Shown piece by piece: positions 25,601 through 36,693 of a stretch of 60,000 nt of DNA (its first letter is position 1; every line of letters begins with the position of its first letter). The position numbers were made by a program, and so were the translations under genes. The notes beneath the pieces are model-generated. The model was not told where the DNA came from. It searched no databases and saw only the letters and a list, made by a program, of their open reading frames with translations. The stretch lies in the NCBI GenBank assembly GCA_914767715.1, contig OU612074.1, positions 1,505,501-1,565,500 of the forward strand, written 5' to 3'. The DNA comes from Membranipora membranacea (lineage: Eukaryota; Bryozoa; Gymnolaemata; Cheilostomatida; Membraniporidae).

Positions 25601-28600
25601 TGAAGCCATTTGCTGGATCACATGGGCTTGTAGGCTTGTAGTGTGAAGGAGAACTTCAGCTAGTTAACCACTTCAGTCTCCTAATCTGGGTCACTGGCAT
25701 ACCATCAGTGTAATTGAGTACGTGAGAGCTACTATGTTTCCAGGTGCATAAATACTGCCAAATCTCAACAAGCTTGATTGAATATCAGATGTGAGCTTTT
25801 GTAACGTGTTCACACTTCCATTTTGTGAACAACGCTGATACTATCTCGTGTATTTGGCCAAATATTCAAAATGAACTCTGAATGAATTCTCCACCCTAAT
25901 ACCAAACAAAGATAATTTCTGACTCATTAGCCCACAGAAGAAGCTACAAATCTTCTAGAACACCTCGCTTATGTTGAAACTGGTACAATTTGTGCGTGCC
26001 TCCAAGAACCTACATTCAGCGTAAACCATAGCCTGTCTTGACAAGATTTTTTGAAGGGGGGGGGGGGGGGGTCACAATACACACAACAAAGCTTGCCAAG
26101 ACAGGCTAGGTAAACCCCTTTATACCGTCCATAAGTGTTACCTGGTGGCTAAAGCCTATGCGGATTTCTCCTTGTATAGTCGCCAGCCTTCTTGTATCAG
26201 GATTATATCCGAGTAAAGTGAAGAAAGTATCGGGATCTGGTACAAATCTGCGGACAGACTGCACGTCAGTTAGCTGGATCACTGAGCATTTACCTCTGTA
26301 ACGATAAAAGCATAAAGAAAAGTTGAACACATTGCATTGATATCGAAGCTTTGAATACTTCTTTTGCCCGGTAGGTAGGGTAGGTAGGTAGGTACGCAAG
26401 CAGAAGACTGGATTGTGGCTGGATGACTATCACGGATGTATAAACGATGGCTACATGTATCACTGGTTGGAGCAAGTAGATTGCTCACAGCGTATCTGAT
26501 CAAATCTGGTAGTAAGATGAAGGTACCAGCAGTTGGTTTATTCTTAAATCGACTGTCAGACATCAAACACAACAAGATTTTCCACAATGGTGCGTTGGGG
26601 ATACAGTATGACAGATAGAAAGACCAACATGTTGCCTGTAATCGGGATGACCACTCCTTAAAGTAGGTCAGCAACTGGCATCCAGTGGTACTAGAGTAGA
26701 TTTCTCTGCTTGTTGTTTTATGCAACTACGGCGAAACCATGCATTGGTCAATAGAAAAATATTTATGAGCAATCTCAACCAATGCTGTTATTGCACTTGA
26801 TAGCCGATTTGGGTAAGAAACTAACAAACATGAAGCCGACGACTGAGGGAATAAGCGCAATATTGGAGGGGCAGTTCAAAGCCCCTACACGGCACCTTAC
26901 AGACTAAAATTTATGTGTGATCTAAGAGAATTACATTATCAAGTGCTTCTTGACAATGTAAAGTACACTCCAATGAGTTCTTACTTGCTCATACTGTCTT
27001 AATTTATGAGAGGTTCCCTGACCGTACCCAACCTGCATGACATTGACTACACTTACCCCTCAAGCCACAGTATGAAATGTCAGGAGGCTTTTCACGTCTA
27101 TGATTAATGTGTATTTTATTACATTAGTTAGTGTAAATTACTGCATAGCAGTCTATTATTACAAACACATGAATGCTGTTCTAACGAAATGGCATTGACA
27201 ACTCAATCTGTATAGAAATGGGAGTGAGATTTTACTAACATCAGGCAATCTAGAATTAACTGTGTAATAATAGACGGGTGTGTTGTTTGATCAATAAGAT
27301 GTTGTCTTTGTTATGACATGCTAGTTATGTAGTTATGAACCCCTTCAATGCGCTAACAACAAGAATGGGGAGGGACACAACTGCCTCAGGGTGGCCTAAT
27401 GCTCGATAACCACATACATTCGAGTGATAGTGAAAGCAAAGAACTGAAGAGGGAGTTCATTGGTGAAAGGGCATATAAGAATCTAATGGCATGAAACCAA
27501 AGCTGACACGCGGAACTACAATCATATATCAAATTGCAAAAGATAAGCCATCAAGTCAGAAGCCCAGAAGCAGGCGGCTATAAAGATATTTCTATAACTA
27601 CCTACTTCATGTTAATTATCATTGATTTGGCAGCACAAAAATATCACAGATTGCATTAATTATCATAATTAGCATCTGAGATTGATTCAGAAGGAAATTG
27701 AGCAGTCATCAGTAATCAATACCCTCATCCAAATCAAGTGACACACACACTCAGTAGCCTGGCCTTAGTTTGTCTAACCCATGTGACAAAATGGCTGCTG
27801 AGCAAAAACAATCAAATACGACCTTGTAAAAACATTAAGCTCAATGTCTTGTTAGCACGTATTACAGTTCTCGAATTTGCTAGATCAGCCAATATTGACA
27901 GAATTTAATTAGCTTTGCAGATTATAAACAATATGGCAGCAGCAGTGCAGCACCGAGGGAATTGAACAGGCTGCCCAATAAGATAAATAGTACCTGCGAT
28001 AATGTGTATCAATAAGAAAACTCTACTATGTCAATACTTTAAGAGCTTCTATCCACTGGCAGCTCCAGGCTAAATACCTAGTTAAACCAAGCATTAGAGA
28101 CTCTCTAATGCTCTTAACAATGTGCGAGCACTGATATTATACATATTCTTGGACAGCTAAGCCTTCCTAAGTACCTAAACTTGTTAGATAAACCCTCTCT
28201 TAACAAATAGAGCTAATAGACTTTAAACACACCCTGTCATTAAAGGCTGCTGGAGAACTGCTAAGGAAGAATATCATCTAGTCTCGTTATCATGAATTGA
28301 AGCTACACAGGGAACTTGCAAGTCAGACAACTCACAACAATATATGACTTCAATTCAACCAGCAACCTCAATTTTAATATCATATGAATTGGATAGCCGA
28401 ATATCCCCAAAATCTGATCTATGACTATGATTATAACTTGGAGGGTGGTGGTGGTGGTGGCGGCATGCAAAATCTCCTCATCTGCACAACACTGAATATC
28501 AGCAGTTAATAATCTATCCACAAATAGCATGAGCTATTCAAGAGACATCAATCAGACTTGATATACCCCAAGTACAAGACTTTACACCCCATAACGCAGG

Positions 28601-31600
28601 ACCACCTGCAAGTAAAAACTAACCTGATTTTCTCCAAGGAAACACACCATTTAGATCGCAACAATACTGTTGTGCATAGGGGCTGCTTTTTCCAGGTCAG
28701 AAAATCACCTTTGATGTAAGATGGCATGTGGTCAATCTAACTGACTGCCACGTCTTTGTGTGATATGAAAGGTATTTGGTAGGCCGATAAGACATCTGAT
28801 ATCTGAAGGCCATTTAACTAACATGTTGAAGTCTGTGATGATGAGACTGTGACAAAAATGATGCCCTGACATGTAAGGGGAGAAATAATGGAATGTTTGA
28901 TGACAGTGATGAATGGGCTTGGCATTAAGTTCTAACTATTCTTAGTATTGTGCAAGAGTCCCGGCCCTGGATCAAAGACAGAGTTCTATAATTTATCGTT
29001 ACTGCCAGGTGCAATGGTGGAGGCCTGTACCTGGGTTATTTCCACAAACTGTATGTTAGATGGTTGACCTTTGATATATTTCAAGTACATATGTGTAGTT
29101 ATGTTGTTGATGTATATGTATACCCGTTGGGGCTATGTAATGACAAGTTTACCTGAGCCCGGGCTAGTCAGTATCAGCAAGCGAAGACGAAGATAGTCAA
29201 TCACTATGTTCGCATTGGTTTGCGTTTATTCATTGGAATTAGGGAACCACAGAGAAGCGGGCTGGCGGCGTAGATAATAGATAGCACGCATGGTCACAAT
29301 GACTTATATGCGGGAGGCCCGGGTTCATTTCACGGCGCAGTAGCTCTTTTTTGATGTTTTTTCATCATGGAAATCGTAGCCATTTTTGATTCGATATTGG
29401 AGTGGACCACCAACTCGAAGCATAGGAGCATAGTGAATATTATAGTAACACGCACGATACACCATCAAAAGAGGTGTCATCACAAATCAGACCCACTACA
29501 AACTGATTAACCACAAAGCAGCAGGCCAATAATGTTCCATAATACAGCTCAATTATCAGAAGTTCATGATTTCAATATCCCTCTGGCTTTGGTTGATGTT
29601 CAATCATCTCACTGAGTGAATGAAGCTGAACTAGTAGGAGTAACAATTACAAGCTGCAGATTGCGATCTAAGGGGGCCTAACAAAGGGAAGAACAATGGC
29701 TGAGTGATGCTAACATTATCTTTGCTCCATCTACAGACCTATCCTCATCATGAAGATCTCATGACCACGGCAGGTAGGCAGGCAGACAGGCCTCAAGAAA
29801 AATCTAACATCCTGATATGAAAAATTAGATGATCGCCTGACGGCAGCAGGGGAATATCAACCTGGTTGGCCCTTCTATCAATCGTAATGAGATGTCTGCG
29901 GCTGAATAGATGGGGTAATCTCGCATAAACTTAAATTCATGTAGACTGGGCCTGATCACTTGCAATTCTTGGTTAAGCAATAGTTCTATGGTCCGATCAA
30001 TCAACTACTACTCAGTCAAATGCTTAGGAATGTCACACATTCTGAGTCGGCTCCCCTTTTGTAAATATCACACAGTTAGTCCTGATTTGCCAACAACCGC
30101 TTGGTACAGTCACAAACATGTCTCCCATCACTCAACGGTAGCCTTGGAAATCAACGGCAACCTGATTTATTAATATCAAGAGCTATACCAGGTGAATCGC
30201 GTAAGCAGGAGTGATGTGATATGTGCCAAGGTACGGTGACATCCTGCACTATCATATTGCTTTGTATTGAACATAATACAAGCGAGATATTGGAATGACC
30301 ATATCGAAAGCAAGTTGGCACTCATCGAGTTCAAGGTAATCTAACTTTAGGTTTGTATCACTCACCTTGTAGCGCTGCAAGATGCTGTTAGATATCTCAC
30401 ACGCCCCCAACTAAGAAAATGAATATATCACAACTTGAAGTTCACGAGAGTCCTTACTGAAGTTGATCCTCAGTAGTAGAGTAGTAGTTAATCCTTATCC
30501 AAATAGATTGTCCAACAACTGGATAGCGACAGCCAAGTTAAGCAGCCAGAAACAGCTAACTTTGATGACAGTCAGTGAAAACGCCCAAAAATAATTGTGT
30601 TTAGCAGCTGTGCACAGACTCGGCGAGGTACAAACGATATTATATCCTTACAAACTGCTATTATTTTCTAAATACAATACTGCAGAGCAAACGCAAGTGT
30701 ATACATTGTTTGTTGATAAAAACCTAATACTTTATCTTCAGATAATAGAGGAATCAAACTGTTACCGTATATCACCAATGATTGAGCATATAAGTATAGC
30801 TAAGCCCTGGAGTATGCAGACACGGGATTCAGGTAGAGGCAAATTACACAGCTGAACAAACACTGCAACTGCTTGTATACAAATATGCTGTAGGAGACAC
30901 CAGCAACAAACGCATCATCATCCCATAGACAGAAGACTACTAGGCGATCCTAAAAGTATCTTCAGAAACTAGAAAAATTGATAGTTTCATAAGGATTATT
31001 TTATTTGTTGAGGTCTTTTACTGATCATGGTTAACCAATATTACGCATAATCTTACACCCAGTGAGCGCCTCAGGCCGAATTGAAGCCTTCCCTTACCAT
31101 GATAACGCAGGGTCTACAGGTCGAGAAAATATTCCAAATCTCTACCTAAAAACGCTCAACGATTATTTATGCTACACCATGCTTACAGTTTATAAAAACC
31201 AGTCAGACTAACAAAAAAACCCTGGTCCTGATATTCATCAACAAAAACCATACACCTGACTGTGTCATGCAAAAATCATGAGGAGTTAGAACATTTTGCA
31301 AAGAAGGAGCACTTTGTACAGTATATACAGTAGATAATGAGACCACTTGAAAGAGCTGACGACTTCAAGGCGTGACTTGTCATACTATAATCAATCAATG
31401 AGTGACAACGTCAGGGGACTTCTCCTCACTTTAGACAGCAGTGCAGATTACAAATTTAGACCTCGAAAATATTTCGGTGGCAAAAATATTTCCTCATTTC
31501 ATGGCTTTCTAACTTTGGCTTGCAAAACCACAATATTTGAATAACAAAATGACGAAGTAGAGTAGCTTGATTGGCAACTATTACCACATGACAGACCTCT

Positions 31601-34600
31601 AACCATCAATACCAGCAGGAACCATCTAGTGTTTTATCAGACAGAATAAGACGGGTGGAAATTAAACATGAATCTGATCATGTGCTCATTTAAACCACCA
31701 GCACGTTCCATAATTAGAAAGATGAATCAAACAGGACACAGTAGCAGGTCCCACTGGAGCAGCTAGCCATGTCAACGACTACAGTATTTGTATGGCAACT
31801 ATAGTGTCTAGAAGTAAGATCAAACACAAGTTATTGCTCGGACACACAAAATATAATCAACAAAGGAGCAATCGGCCATTGATACCTCCCAGGCAGTGGC
31901 GCAAGAGGGTCCCTGATCACCAACTTGTGGGTTAAGTTAACCTTGAACTTTCCCTGATTTGTGTTGTGACATAGGCATAATCCCAAGTCAGGGGTAGGTC
32001 AAAGGGAATACATAGAAGGCAGCCTAGTCAATGTCTATAATCTTTGGCCTAGTGCTCCAATGTGGGCTCACACAAGAAACTGTTAACAGCCACAGCTGAA
32101 CTCTCCTAACAGACTTACAAACTGAATCTTGGTATCTAACAACCAGATGCTGTTTGTCTCACTCTTGTGAGATATCACAAGCAAGAAGGGCTAGACAACT
32201 ACAGTTCACACTGATCTGTCACAAGTTAGATATTTGCACTCATTTGTCAAAGTCACACTCATCTGGGAAATGAGGCAAGCTTAGCAGGATAAATACCTCT
32301 AACTTGAGTCCACTTATTCTAATAAACAGTACAAATGCCTCATTGCATACACTATTCATAAATAATTCTAAATGTTAATATTTATCTAACGATATAGTGT
32401 TTAATCCCTAATAACTTAAAACTAAGAATGCTTTATGCAGTTTATGTTTTCATACCTGCTATAGTTAAGTCAAACAATTTACATTTCTGGTAATTTGATT
32501 GAGAGCTTTGAATGAATGCCTGGCATATAGGTAGCAATCAGTGAATTCCTGAGGCTTTCAAGCTCCAGAATAAGTCATAATTTTCACCAAGCATCTTAAA
32601 TCTCCCTCTTCCAATGACGGTGTTATGGAGATTGTGTTTGCGCTGCCAAATTCACAAACTCAGTTACTGGTACGTTTGGCAACATTAACCTCATTTGAAT
32701 CCCATCTAAAGGGACAAATCTGACAATCTAATGAAAAAGACAGACATAGGCATCTGCGAGTAGTTTAAGATGACCAGGGCTTCTCCAGGGGCTTTACATG
32801 GCCACAGACTTCATAGCCCAGGGAAAAGGTTATTCAGCTTAACGTTTCTAGAACATGTTCCTCCTCGACTTTGAGCCATCAATGTTAGGATTTCAGCCAC
32901 TGCAACTGATTTCACCATCTGCTGAATTTAGAAACCATCTAGCTGATATGAGCACAGAAAAAAATCCCATTGAACTGAAGTTTGTCTGAATTGATACCAT
33001 CTCTAGGTATGGAATGTTGATGCTGGATATCACCGAACATAACAAACTCTCAAGGGTGTGCCACTGAAATATGACAATTGCACGATGCCCTGCCGTTGTA
33101 GGGGTGGATGCCATTGTTGGGGTGGATTTGGCAACTTCAGTTGATCAAAGCAGAGTTACTAGTCTCTTCTCGGACCACTTGAGATGCCTGAATTTTGATT
33201 GTGGAAGGGAGTTAGCTTTGTGTGAATGTTCTCTCATGTTACCAATTCTGTGGGTAGGACATGCGGCACGTATTCACTGGAGTAACAGCATTACATGAGA
33301 TGCCATGCTTAGCTGAATGCTCCTAATGAGATCTTGAATTAGCTGTTTATAAGAGAATGAATATCATGTGCTAAACGCGTATCTACAATTCAAGCCATTG
33401 AAGCTGAAGTTGACTGAACACCCTATCCAATTTGAATAATAATATAACTCCAAACACCTAATAAGTTATTAATGTTTATTGATTTGCTAGCTATTGTGTG
33501 CACATTATACATTGATCCGCAAAATAATTAATGTTTTCAAAAGCAAATCTTTTCACTTACATTTAGTGTACACACTAGATTGAAGGCATGATTTGTTCAC
33601 AAATCAATCCATAATGAAATGGGAGACAAAACAAATATTGCTTTGTTGGACTAAAAAGCATTCACAAACTGTTTTTTATGCGCATGAATTGGCTGTCTGT
33701 ATTTGGGCCAAAATATATTTGGCTACTCAACAATTTTACCATGTCCACCTTGAAACTCATTTTCAAAGAGACTATTGTCAAGTTTTAGGGATCAGGGCGC
33801 CTGGGACATCAGTATGATAATATAATGGGGGGGGGGGGGGGATGATGTTTGTTCGCACCAATCCGCTCATGGTTTCAGTGAAGATTATGAGATATAATAT
33901 ATGAGATATAATTGAATATCCACCTGGCTACCGTTGTCATTCACATGTCAGTCTGAGTAAGATAACATGGTGTTGTAGGTTTTCCTCAACACTAAACCAA
34001 AGATCGATGCTTCACCGAGAGAGAAATCACGAAACCCTTGACCAAACACAATTACACAATTATAATAGTACCTATAGTCCCCTTTATAGGTTTTCTAGTT
34101 CCTCCTGATTTGGAAACTTTATCTTTGGTTGTCCACCACAAATGTACCATCTGTCACATATTCTAACGGATTATACTGTGTTATGAAACCTCAACCACTT
34201 TATCAATTTAGCAAACAACATGTTTACAACTCCGCATGATCACACACCATAAGTAGTGGTCACTGGACGAGTCAGAAATAATCATAGGGCTAAGCACAGA
34301 CTTTCAGGGCTCATTCCTACTACACTTAATACCATATAGTAGTAATTAATAATTGCTAGCTGATTCGATTAGCATCAAAGTGGTGATTATTACGAATAAT
34401 TAGTCATCATGAGCTGTTATTTACTTGTTCTGAGAGTATTGGCCATTGTTGAGAGGTAAGGGAAGTGTTTAAGACATATGTGTTGCAACATTATTGGGTA
34501 TCTGATAAATCATGTGATACTAGGCACTCGTGTGCTAATAAAGTCTCCAAGTATGACACCAGATTCCTAATCATGATGTAACTGATATCCGTGACAAATT

Positions 34601-36667
34601 TATGAGATTTTCTTAATCAAAGATGGGGTGAGGTAGTGGCATTTCAGTTTTTAATAGCTACAAGTTTTAAATACGCTGAGAAAGTCATGGTTTTTTTGGT
34701 CAGGTCCTAAATGTATGTAGTTCCTAGGGTATTTTAGAGGACTAACAGCATCTGAAAACTCTCTTCTGAATTCCGTATAACCAAACAAAGGACACAATCA
34801 GTATGAAGCCCAAGAGCCGCAGATCAACAGAGGGTAAATTAAACTTCAGCCATTTCTGAAAACCCTGCAGCCTCAATCTGAATCTATGTATCAGACAAGA
34901 AATTAACTCCAATACCCGCATATTTATCTAAGGAATGTGTATATATAAATAGAAGAGAATACAACACATGAACTATTAGTATATATATGTTGGTTTACCA
35001 CTCACCGTACTGAATGGCAGCGTATGACTTCAGACTTCTCAGATTTGAATAATTCTCTCGCTTTTATTATTGGATTGGCTATCAGAAAGTCTGCAAAACC
35101 ACCTGGGAAAAAAATGTATTGAATTGTTTGAGAGTTATTCCCTCGGTGAATAACAACTGTTCAAGGTGGACAAAACTCCCTTATGAGATTATCTCTCTCG
35201 CATATTAATTATGTCAACAGGGAGGGTGATGTCAAACTTCAGCACACAGCAATTTTGTAATTATTTGACAGGAATCCTACAAGTTAGATTAATATTACTA
35301 AATGCATTCCGAGACTGGAATAACATCAGGGCTGACTCCAGTGTTACGTGTAAAACTTACCTAGATTCTCAGAGTTCCTGTCCTCCATTAGCCTCTGGTA
35401 CACTCCCTCTGGTAGCTGACAGCTCCTGAAGTAGAGCTTTATACTGGCCACTGTGCGATCTTTCTTACTCTATAACCAATGAAATCAAGTCAAAATTTAT
35501 ATCCTCCGGTACACAGTAAGCAGTTCTTTTCAGTAGCGATAAACATATCTGGACAAACGGCCGCATGCATTGTTTTTCAGCTGGATTTGGAGTGCAATCC
35601 TTCAAGAGACGAATTCACAACTCAGTGAGCTCGATATGTCACATAGCAGTGTAGATATCAACATTCCTAGTATAAGGAACTGAGAACCACAAAGTAAAAT
35701 TGAGCTAATTTCAACTTTCAAATTGGCAGCTGATAATATATATAGCTCGAACATGCAGACATGAGCAACAGGTACTTCCTGCGCACAAGTAACCATGGCT
35801 CACAGAAATACATTATAATCCAATTAATTATGTAATGGGAAAACAAAAACATCTGCTGAGGCAGGTGCCACCAATCTTTCCTAACTCCTAGTAATCTATG
35901 TGCCAGCTTTTAAAATATCAAGTTAACATTAGTACAAAATTACACCAGGACTATGAACCAAGCCATTTAAAAAGTCTGGGTGATCAAGCAGTCCTTGACT
36001 TCATACCTGTCGTATTGCCATGACTGTACCAATTCTATAAGGGTCTCCGGTCTTTCGCCCGTCAAAAAATACAAAATCTGAAAAAAGAAGTGTCATCGTG
36101 CAATGGCCAGTGGCAGAGTTTGAGCTGTAAAACATATTGACACTCCGGTCTCTTTTTTTGCCTCGGGCCTTATATTGCAAAAAAAACCCTCATAATCAGA
36201 CAAGAAGAAAAATAGAGACACCGGATCTATAGGTGCCATCAAGCGGTGGGCAATAACCTGTCATTCACACTCACAATAGGTAATCTCTAACTTTTACCAC
36301 TCACTAAGCTTTCAGTAGCCAATGTGCTGGTTCTGATTGGTGGTTAGGTAGAAGAAGAGCTAAGGACAAGTTGAAAGGGACCCAGTGGCTAAGCTTTGAG
36401 GGGTTATGTACACTGAGCTGACTCACCTCCCACTTTATACTGTGTACCCTTATCCAGGTCTGTCCAGCCATCCATCGGCTCACCAGAGAGATACACCGGA
36501 GGTCTGCCTCGTCTCTTCCTCTTAGGCTGACAGGCTGTAGTGGTGGTCATACCATCTAGTGAGCTTGTATCATCAGGTGTGGCCCTACCATCACTATAGT
36601 AAGAACCATTGAACAGATCAGGTGTAGCTGGTGTAGCAGGATCAGCCATGTCTTCACTATCTTCCAT
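13285..36667 (-). CDS. RERE: RERE / atrophin-family corepressor, complete 26-exon gene model
   Basis: Coding exons 5'->3': 36667-36427, 36077-36007, 35469-35361, 35090-35006, 30410-30366, 26295-26142, 24572-24447, 23403-23269, 21517-21416, 21150-21070, 20744-20525, 20051-19907, 19613-19475, 19196-19025, 18243-18095, 17750-17614, 17372-17219, 16975-16786, 16513-16262, 16012-15798, 15499-15361, 15176-15027, 14695-14572, 14360-14215, 13931-13690, 13389-13285. Every junction is GT...AG and in phase: 3,828 nt, 1,275 residues plus TAG. Domain order BAH, ELM2, SANT, GATA finger, atrophin region is that of RERE (human about 1,566 residues), a nuclear scaffold that recruits histone deacetylases and methyltransferases. 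Human ATN1 lacks the N-terminal half, so this is RERE-type, the likely ancestral form. The start at 36667 has G at -3 and +4. The frame is open upstream to the acceptor, so an earlier coding exon is possible. Confidence 0.93.
13690..16513 (-). CDS. RERE: RERE atrophin C-terminal exons (Ala/Met/Pro/His-rich)
   Basis: Seven exons (16513-16262, 16012-15798, 15499-15361, 15176-15027, 14695-14572, 14360-14215, 13931-13690), residues about 819-1241. Low-complexity stretches include [31 protein letters not shown] and [21 protein letters not shown] run of AERL repeats spans the 14572/14360 intron and is followed by a Thr-His repeat ([12 protein letters not shown]). Human RERE has DRLAAERIHAERM followed by an alternating His run at the equivalent place, so this part of the tail can be aligned. 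These segments are probably disordered and bind partners, including nuclear-receptor-type repressors in other animals. Confidence 0.85.
14481..14550. repeat. 35-bp tandem duplication in a RERE intron
   Basis: Two adjacent 35-bp units (ACGTACTACCATGACTGAAT in each) differ at one base. Each unit contains CTACCAT...ATGGTAG, so each can fold into a small hairpin. They lie 22 bp beyond the donor of the exon ending at 14572. Confidence 0.85.
15750..15797. repeat. (ACAGTA/ACAGTG)n microsatellite abutting a RERE donor site
   Basis: On the RERE strand the donor GTTAGTG is followed directly by six units alternating TTACTG and TCACTG. The repeat therefore starts within the first ten intron bases. Confidence 0.85.
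16786..17372 (-). CDS. RERE: RERE exons with the atrophin signature motif
   Basis: Exon 17372-17219 encodes [20 protein letters not shown], then [17 protein letters not shown]. This aligns with the conserved atrophin block of human RERE/ATN1 ([22 protein letters not shown]). It is the strongest evidence that the C-terminal half is a genuine atrophin and not only another BAH-ELM2-SANT protein such as MTA. Exon 16975-16786 adds EIKVKPEP, a SUMO-acceptor-like VKPE motif, and a His/Met/Pro-rich stretch. Residues about 704-818. Confidence 0.92.
17614..19613 (-). CDS. RERE: RERE acidic/Ser-rich linker exons
   Basis: Four exons (19613-19475, 19196-19025, 18243-18095, 17750-17614), residues about 505-703. 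They encode a basic patch ([16 protein letters not shown], a likely nuclear localisation signal), a [12 protein letters not shown] stretch, and many Ser/Glu/Asp residues. They sit between the GATA finger and the atrophin signature, as in human RERE, where the equivalent stretch is also Ser/Lys/Glu-rich and disordered. The acceptor at 19199-19194 is a tandem TAGCAG. Confidence 0.85.
17973..18094 (-). repeat. 22-bp tandem array of 5'-splice-site-like units
   Basis: On the RERE strand, directly behind the donor ACAG|GTAAGGGTC (exon end 18095), come five 22-bp units of the form TCAGGTACTAAGGSTMAYRWCA. Each carries AGGTACTAAGG, which itself looks like a 5' splice site. The real donor aligns with the unit after removal of two bases, so the array probably arose by tandem duplication of the exon-intron junction. 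Confidence 0.85.
19907..20744 (-). CDS. RERE: RERE exons with end of SANT and GATA-type zinc finger
   Basis: Exon 20744-20525 begins [14 protein letters not shown], matching the end of the RERE SANT domain ([15 protein letters not shown] in human), then a Ser-rich linker. The zinc finger is split by an intron: TCFRCDTE in this exon and [20 protein letters not shown] in exon 20051-19907. Ligands would be C450, C453, C471 and C474 (C-X2-C-X17-C-X2-C). Human RERE has the same arrangement with one more residue between the Cys pairs. It is followed by [19 protein letters not shown], as in human HFKKYGELPPI. Confidence 0.93.
20430..20520. repeat. (ACT)n-like microsatellite abutting a RERE donor site
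   Basis: An imperfect ACT/AGT trinucleotide repeat begins about eight bases inside the intron behind the donor GTGAGTCGAC of the exon ending at 20525. Confidence 0.8.
21070..21517 (-). CDS. RERE: RERE SANT-domain exons
   Basis: Exon 21517-21416 encodes [12 protein letters not shown]...WEEEDS and exon 21150-21070 encodes [20 protein letters not shown] followed by FLPEKET. Human RERE has LHESGYDAGKAL...[34 protein letters not shown]. The SANT domain (residues about 350-395) binds histone tails and partners in this family. The intron upstream (21518-23268) contains a (GTT)n microsatellite and an inverted duplication. Confidence 0.95.
22546..23158. repeat. Inverted 43-bp repeat pair enclosing (GTT)n, in a RERE intron
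   Basis: The sequence AAAGAACACAACGTGTGCTG continuing to GGATGTAGGGTT at 22577-22619 recurs as its exact reverse complement at about 23113-23155. A 30-bp block (ACTGTGGCATGGCTAAGCTG...) is also directly duplicated at 22546-22576 and 22621-22650, and a (GTT)n run of about 13 units fills 22654-22693. It could be a MITE-like element with terminal inverted repeats or a local rearrangement. Confidence 0.75.
23269..24572 (-). CDS. RERE: RERE ELM2-domain exons
   Basis: Exon 24572-24447 encodes AKLPECNPS...LWSPGRIPG and exon 23403-23269 encodes [17 protein letters not shown]...[11 protein letters not shown]. Human RERE has AKLPDLQP...[25 protein letters not shown]...RDDTTLNALNT. ELM2 domains recruit histone deacetylases in RERE and MTA proteins. 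Residues about 236-322. Confidence 0.93.
26030..26107. repeat. Short element with 16-bp terminal inverted repeats and a G-tract core
   Basis: The left end AGCCTGTCTTGACAAG and the right end CTTGCCAAGACAGGCT are inverted repeats with one mismatch, separated by a 46-bp centre dominated by a run of G. Related copies occur at 41870-41944 (degraded), at 48950 (left half plus G run) and around 46022-46040 (partial). It resembles a very small MITE. It lies 35 bp beyond a RERE donor. Confidence 0.7.
26142..26295 (-). CDS. RERE: RERE exon: end of BAH domain and start of ELM2
   Basis: Encodes [17 protein letters not shown]...[20 protein letters not shown] then [10 protein letters not shown]. Human RERE has [51 protein letters not shown], a near residue-for-residue match. 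This was the first exon that identified the gene. Confidence 0.97.
26296..30365. other. Large RERE intron
   Basis: 4.1 kb without supportable exons. It contains a GGTGGT microsatellite near 28440-28460 and a weak tRNA-like segment near 29262-29337. Nothing else recognised. Confidence 0.6.
29262..29337 (+). repeat. Degenerate tRNA-like segment
   Basis: A B-box-like GGGTTCATTTC sits about 50 bp after a D-arm-like GGCGGCGTAGATAATAGA, the spacing of a tRNA-derived SINE head. Too degenerate to assign to a family. Confidence 0.3.
30366..30410 (-). CDS. RERE: RERE 45-nt candidate cassette exon in the BAH domain
   Basis: Acceptor ATTTTCTTAG and donor AAG|GTGAGT bound exactly 45 nt. Read in the frame fixed by its neighbours it encodes [14 protein letters not shown]. 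The flanking exons have matching phase (two leftover bases) and join directly without it. The skipped form gives KARELF, 13 residues, then RGKCSV, the same spacing as human RERE (NRELF...LRGKCN). The included form adds 15 residues. It is therefore probably an optional microexon, or a false exon. Confidence 0.55.
30411..35005. other. Large RERE intron
   Basis: 4.6 kb without supportable exons. It includes a 13-base G run at 33828-33841 and short AT-rich duplications (GAGATATAAT twice) near 33886-33912. Nothing else recognised. Confidence 0.6.
35006..36077 (-). CDS. RERE: RERE BAH-domain exons
   Basis: Exon 36077-36007 encodes [20 protein letters not shown], exon 35469-35361 encodes [20 protein letters not shown] then [16 protein letters not shown], and exon 35090-35006 encodes [20 protein letters not shown]. 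Human RERE has [26 protein letters not shown]...VITDPVIKNRELF. BAH domains bind nucleosomes or modified histones. Residues about 81-168. Confidence 0.93.
36141..36228. repeat. Imperfect inverted repeat in a RERE intron
   Basis: CTCCGGTCTCTTTTTTT near 36143-36159 and AAAAATAGAGACACCGGA near 36208-36225 pair with few mismatches around a centre of about 50 bp. It may be a small hairpin element. No second copy noticed. Confidence 0.45.
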
Positions 36668-36693
36668 CACATTAAAACTCTCTATGAGCTGAG
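36427..36693 (-). CDS. RERE: RERE first recognised coding exon with AT-hook
   Basis: Acceptor ATTATCTTTCAG at 36695-36694, start codon [10 protein letters not shown] at 36667-36665, donor GTGAGT after 36427. Residues about 49-57 (KRKRRGRPP) form a classic AT-hook with the GRP core flanked by basic residues, a minor-groove DNA-binding motif. I do not recall an AT-hook in human RERE. The exon ends in YKVG, the start of the BAH domain. Bases 36668-36693 are open in frame, so the true N-terminus could lie in an undetected exon to the right. Confidence 0.85.

Noticed and set aside
30366-30410. Reading the 45-nt exon as [15 protein letters not shown]
   Set aside because: That frame does not join to either neighbour. 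Continuing it into 26295 would give an immediate stop. The phase set by both flanking exons gives the other frame.
13285-36667. Assignment of the RERE gene as MTA1/2/3 (also BAH-ELM2-SANT-GATA)
   Set aside because: The [10 protein letters not shown]...GSDMAKKR atrophin signature, AERL repeats and His run are RERE/ATN1 features absent from MTA. The ELM2 and SANT wording also fits RERE better.
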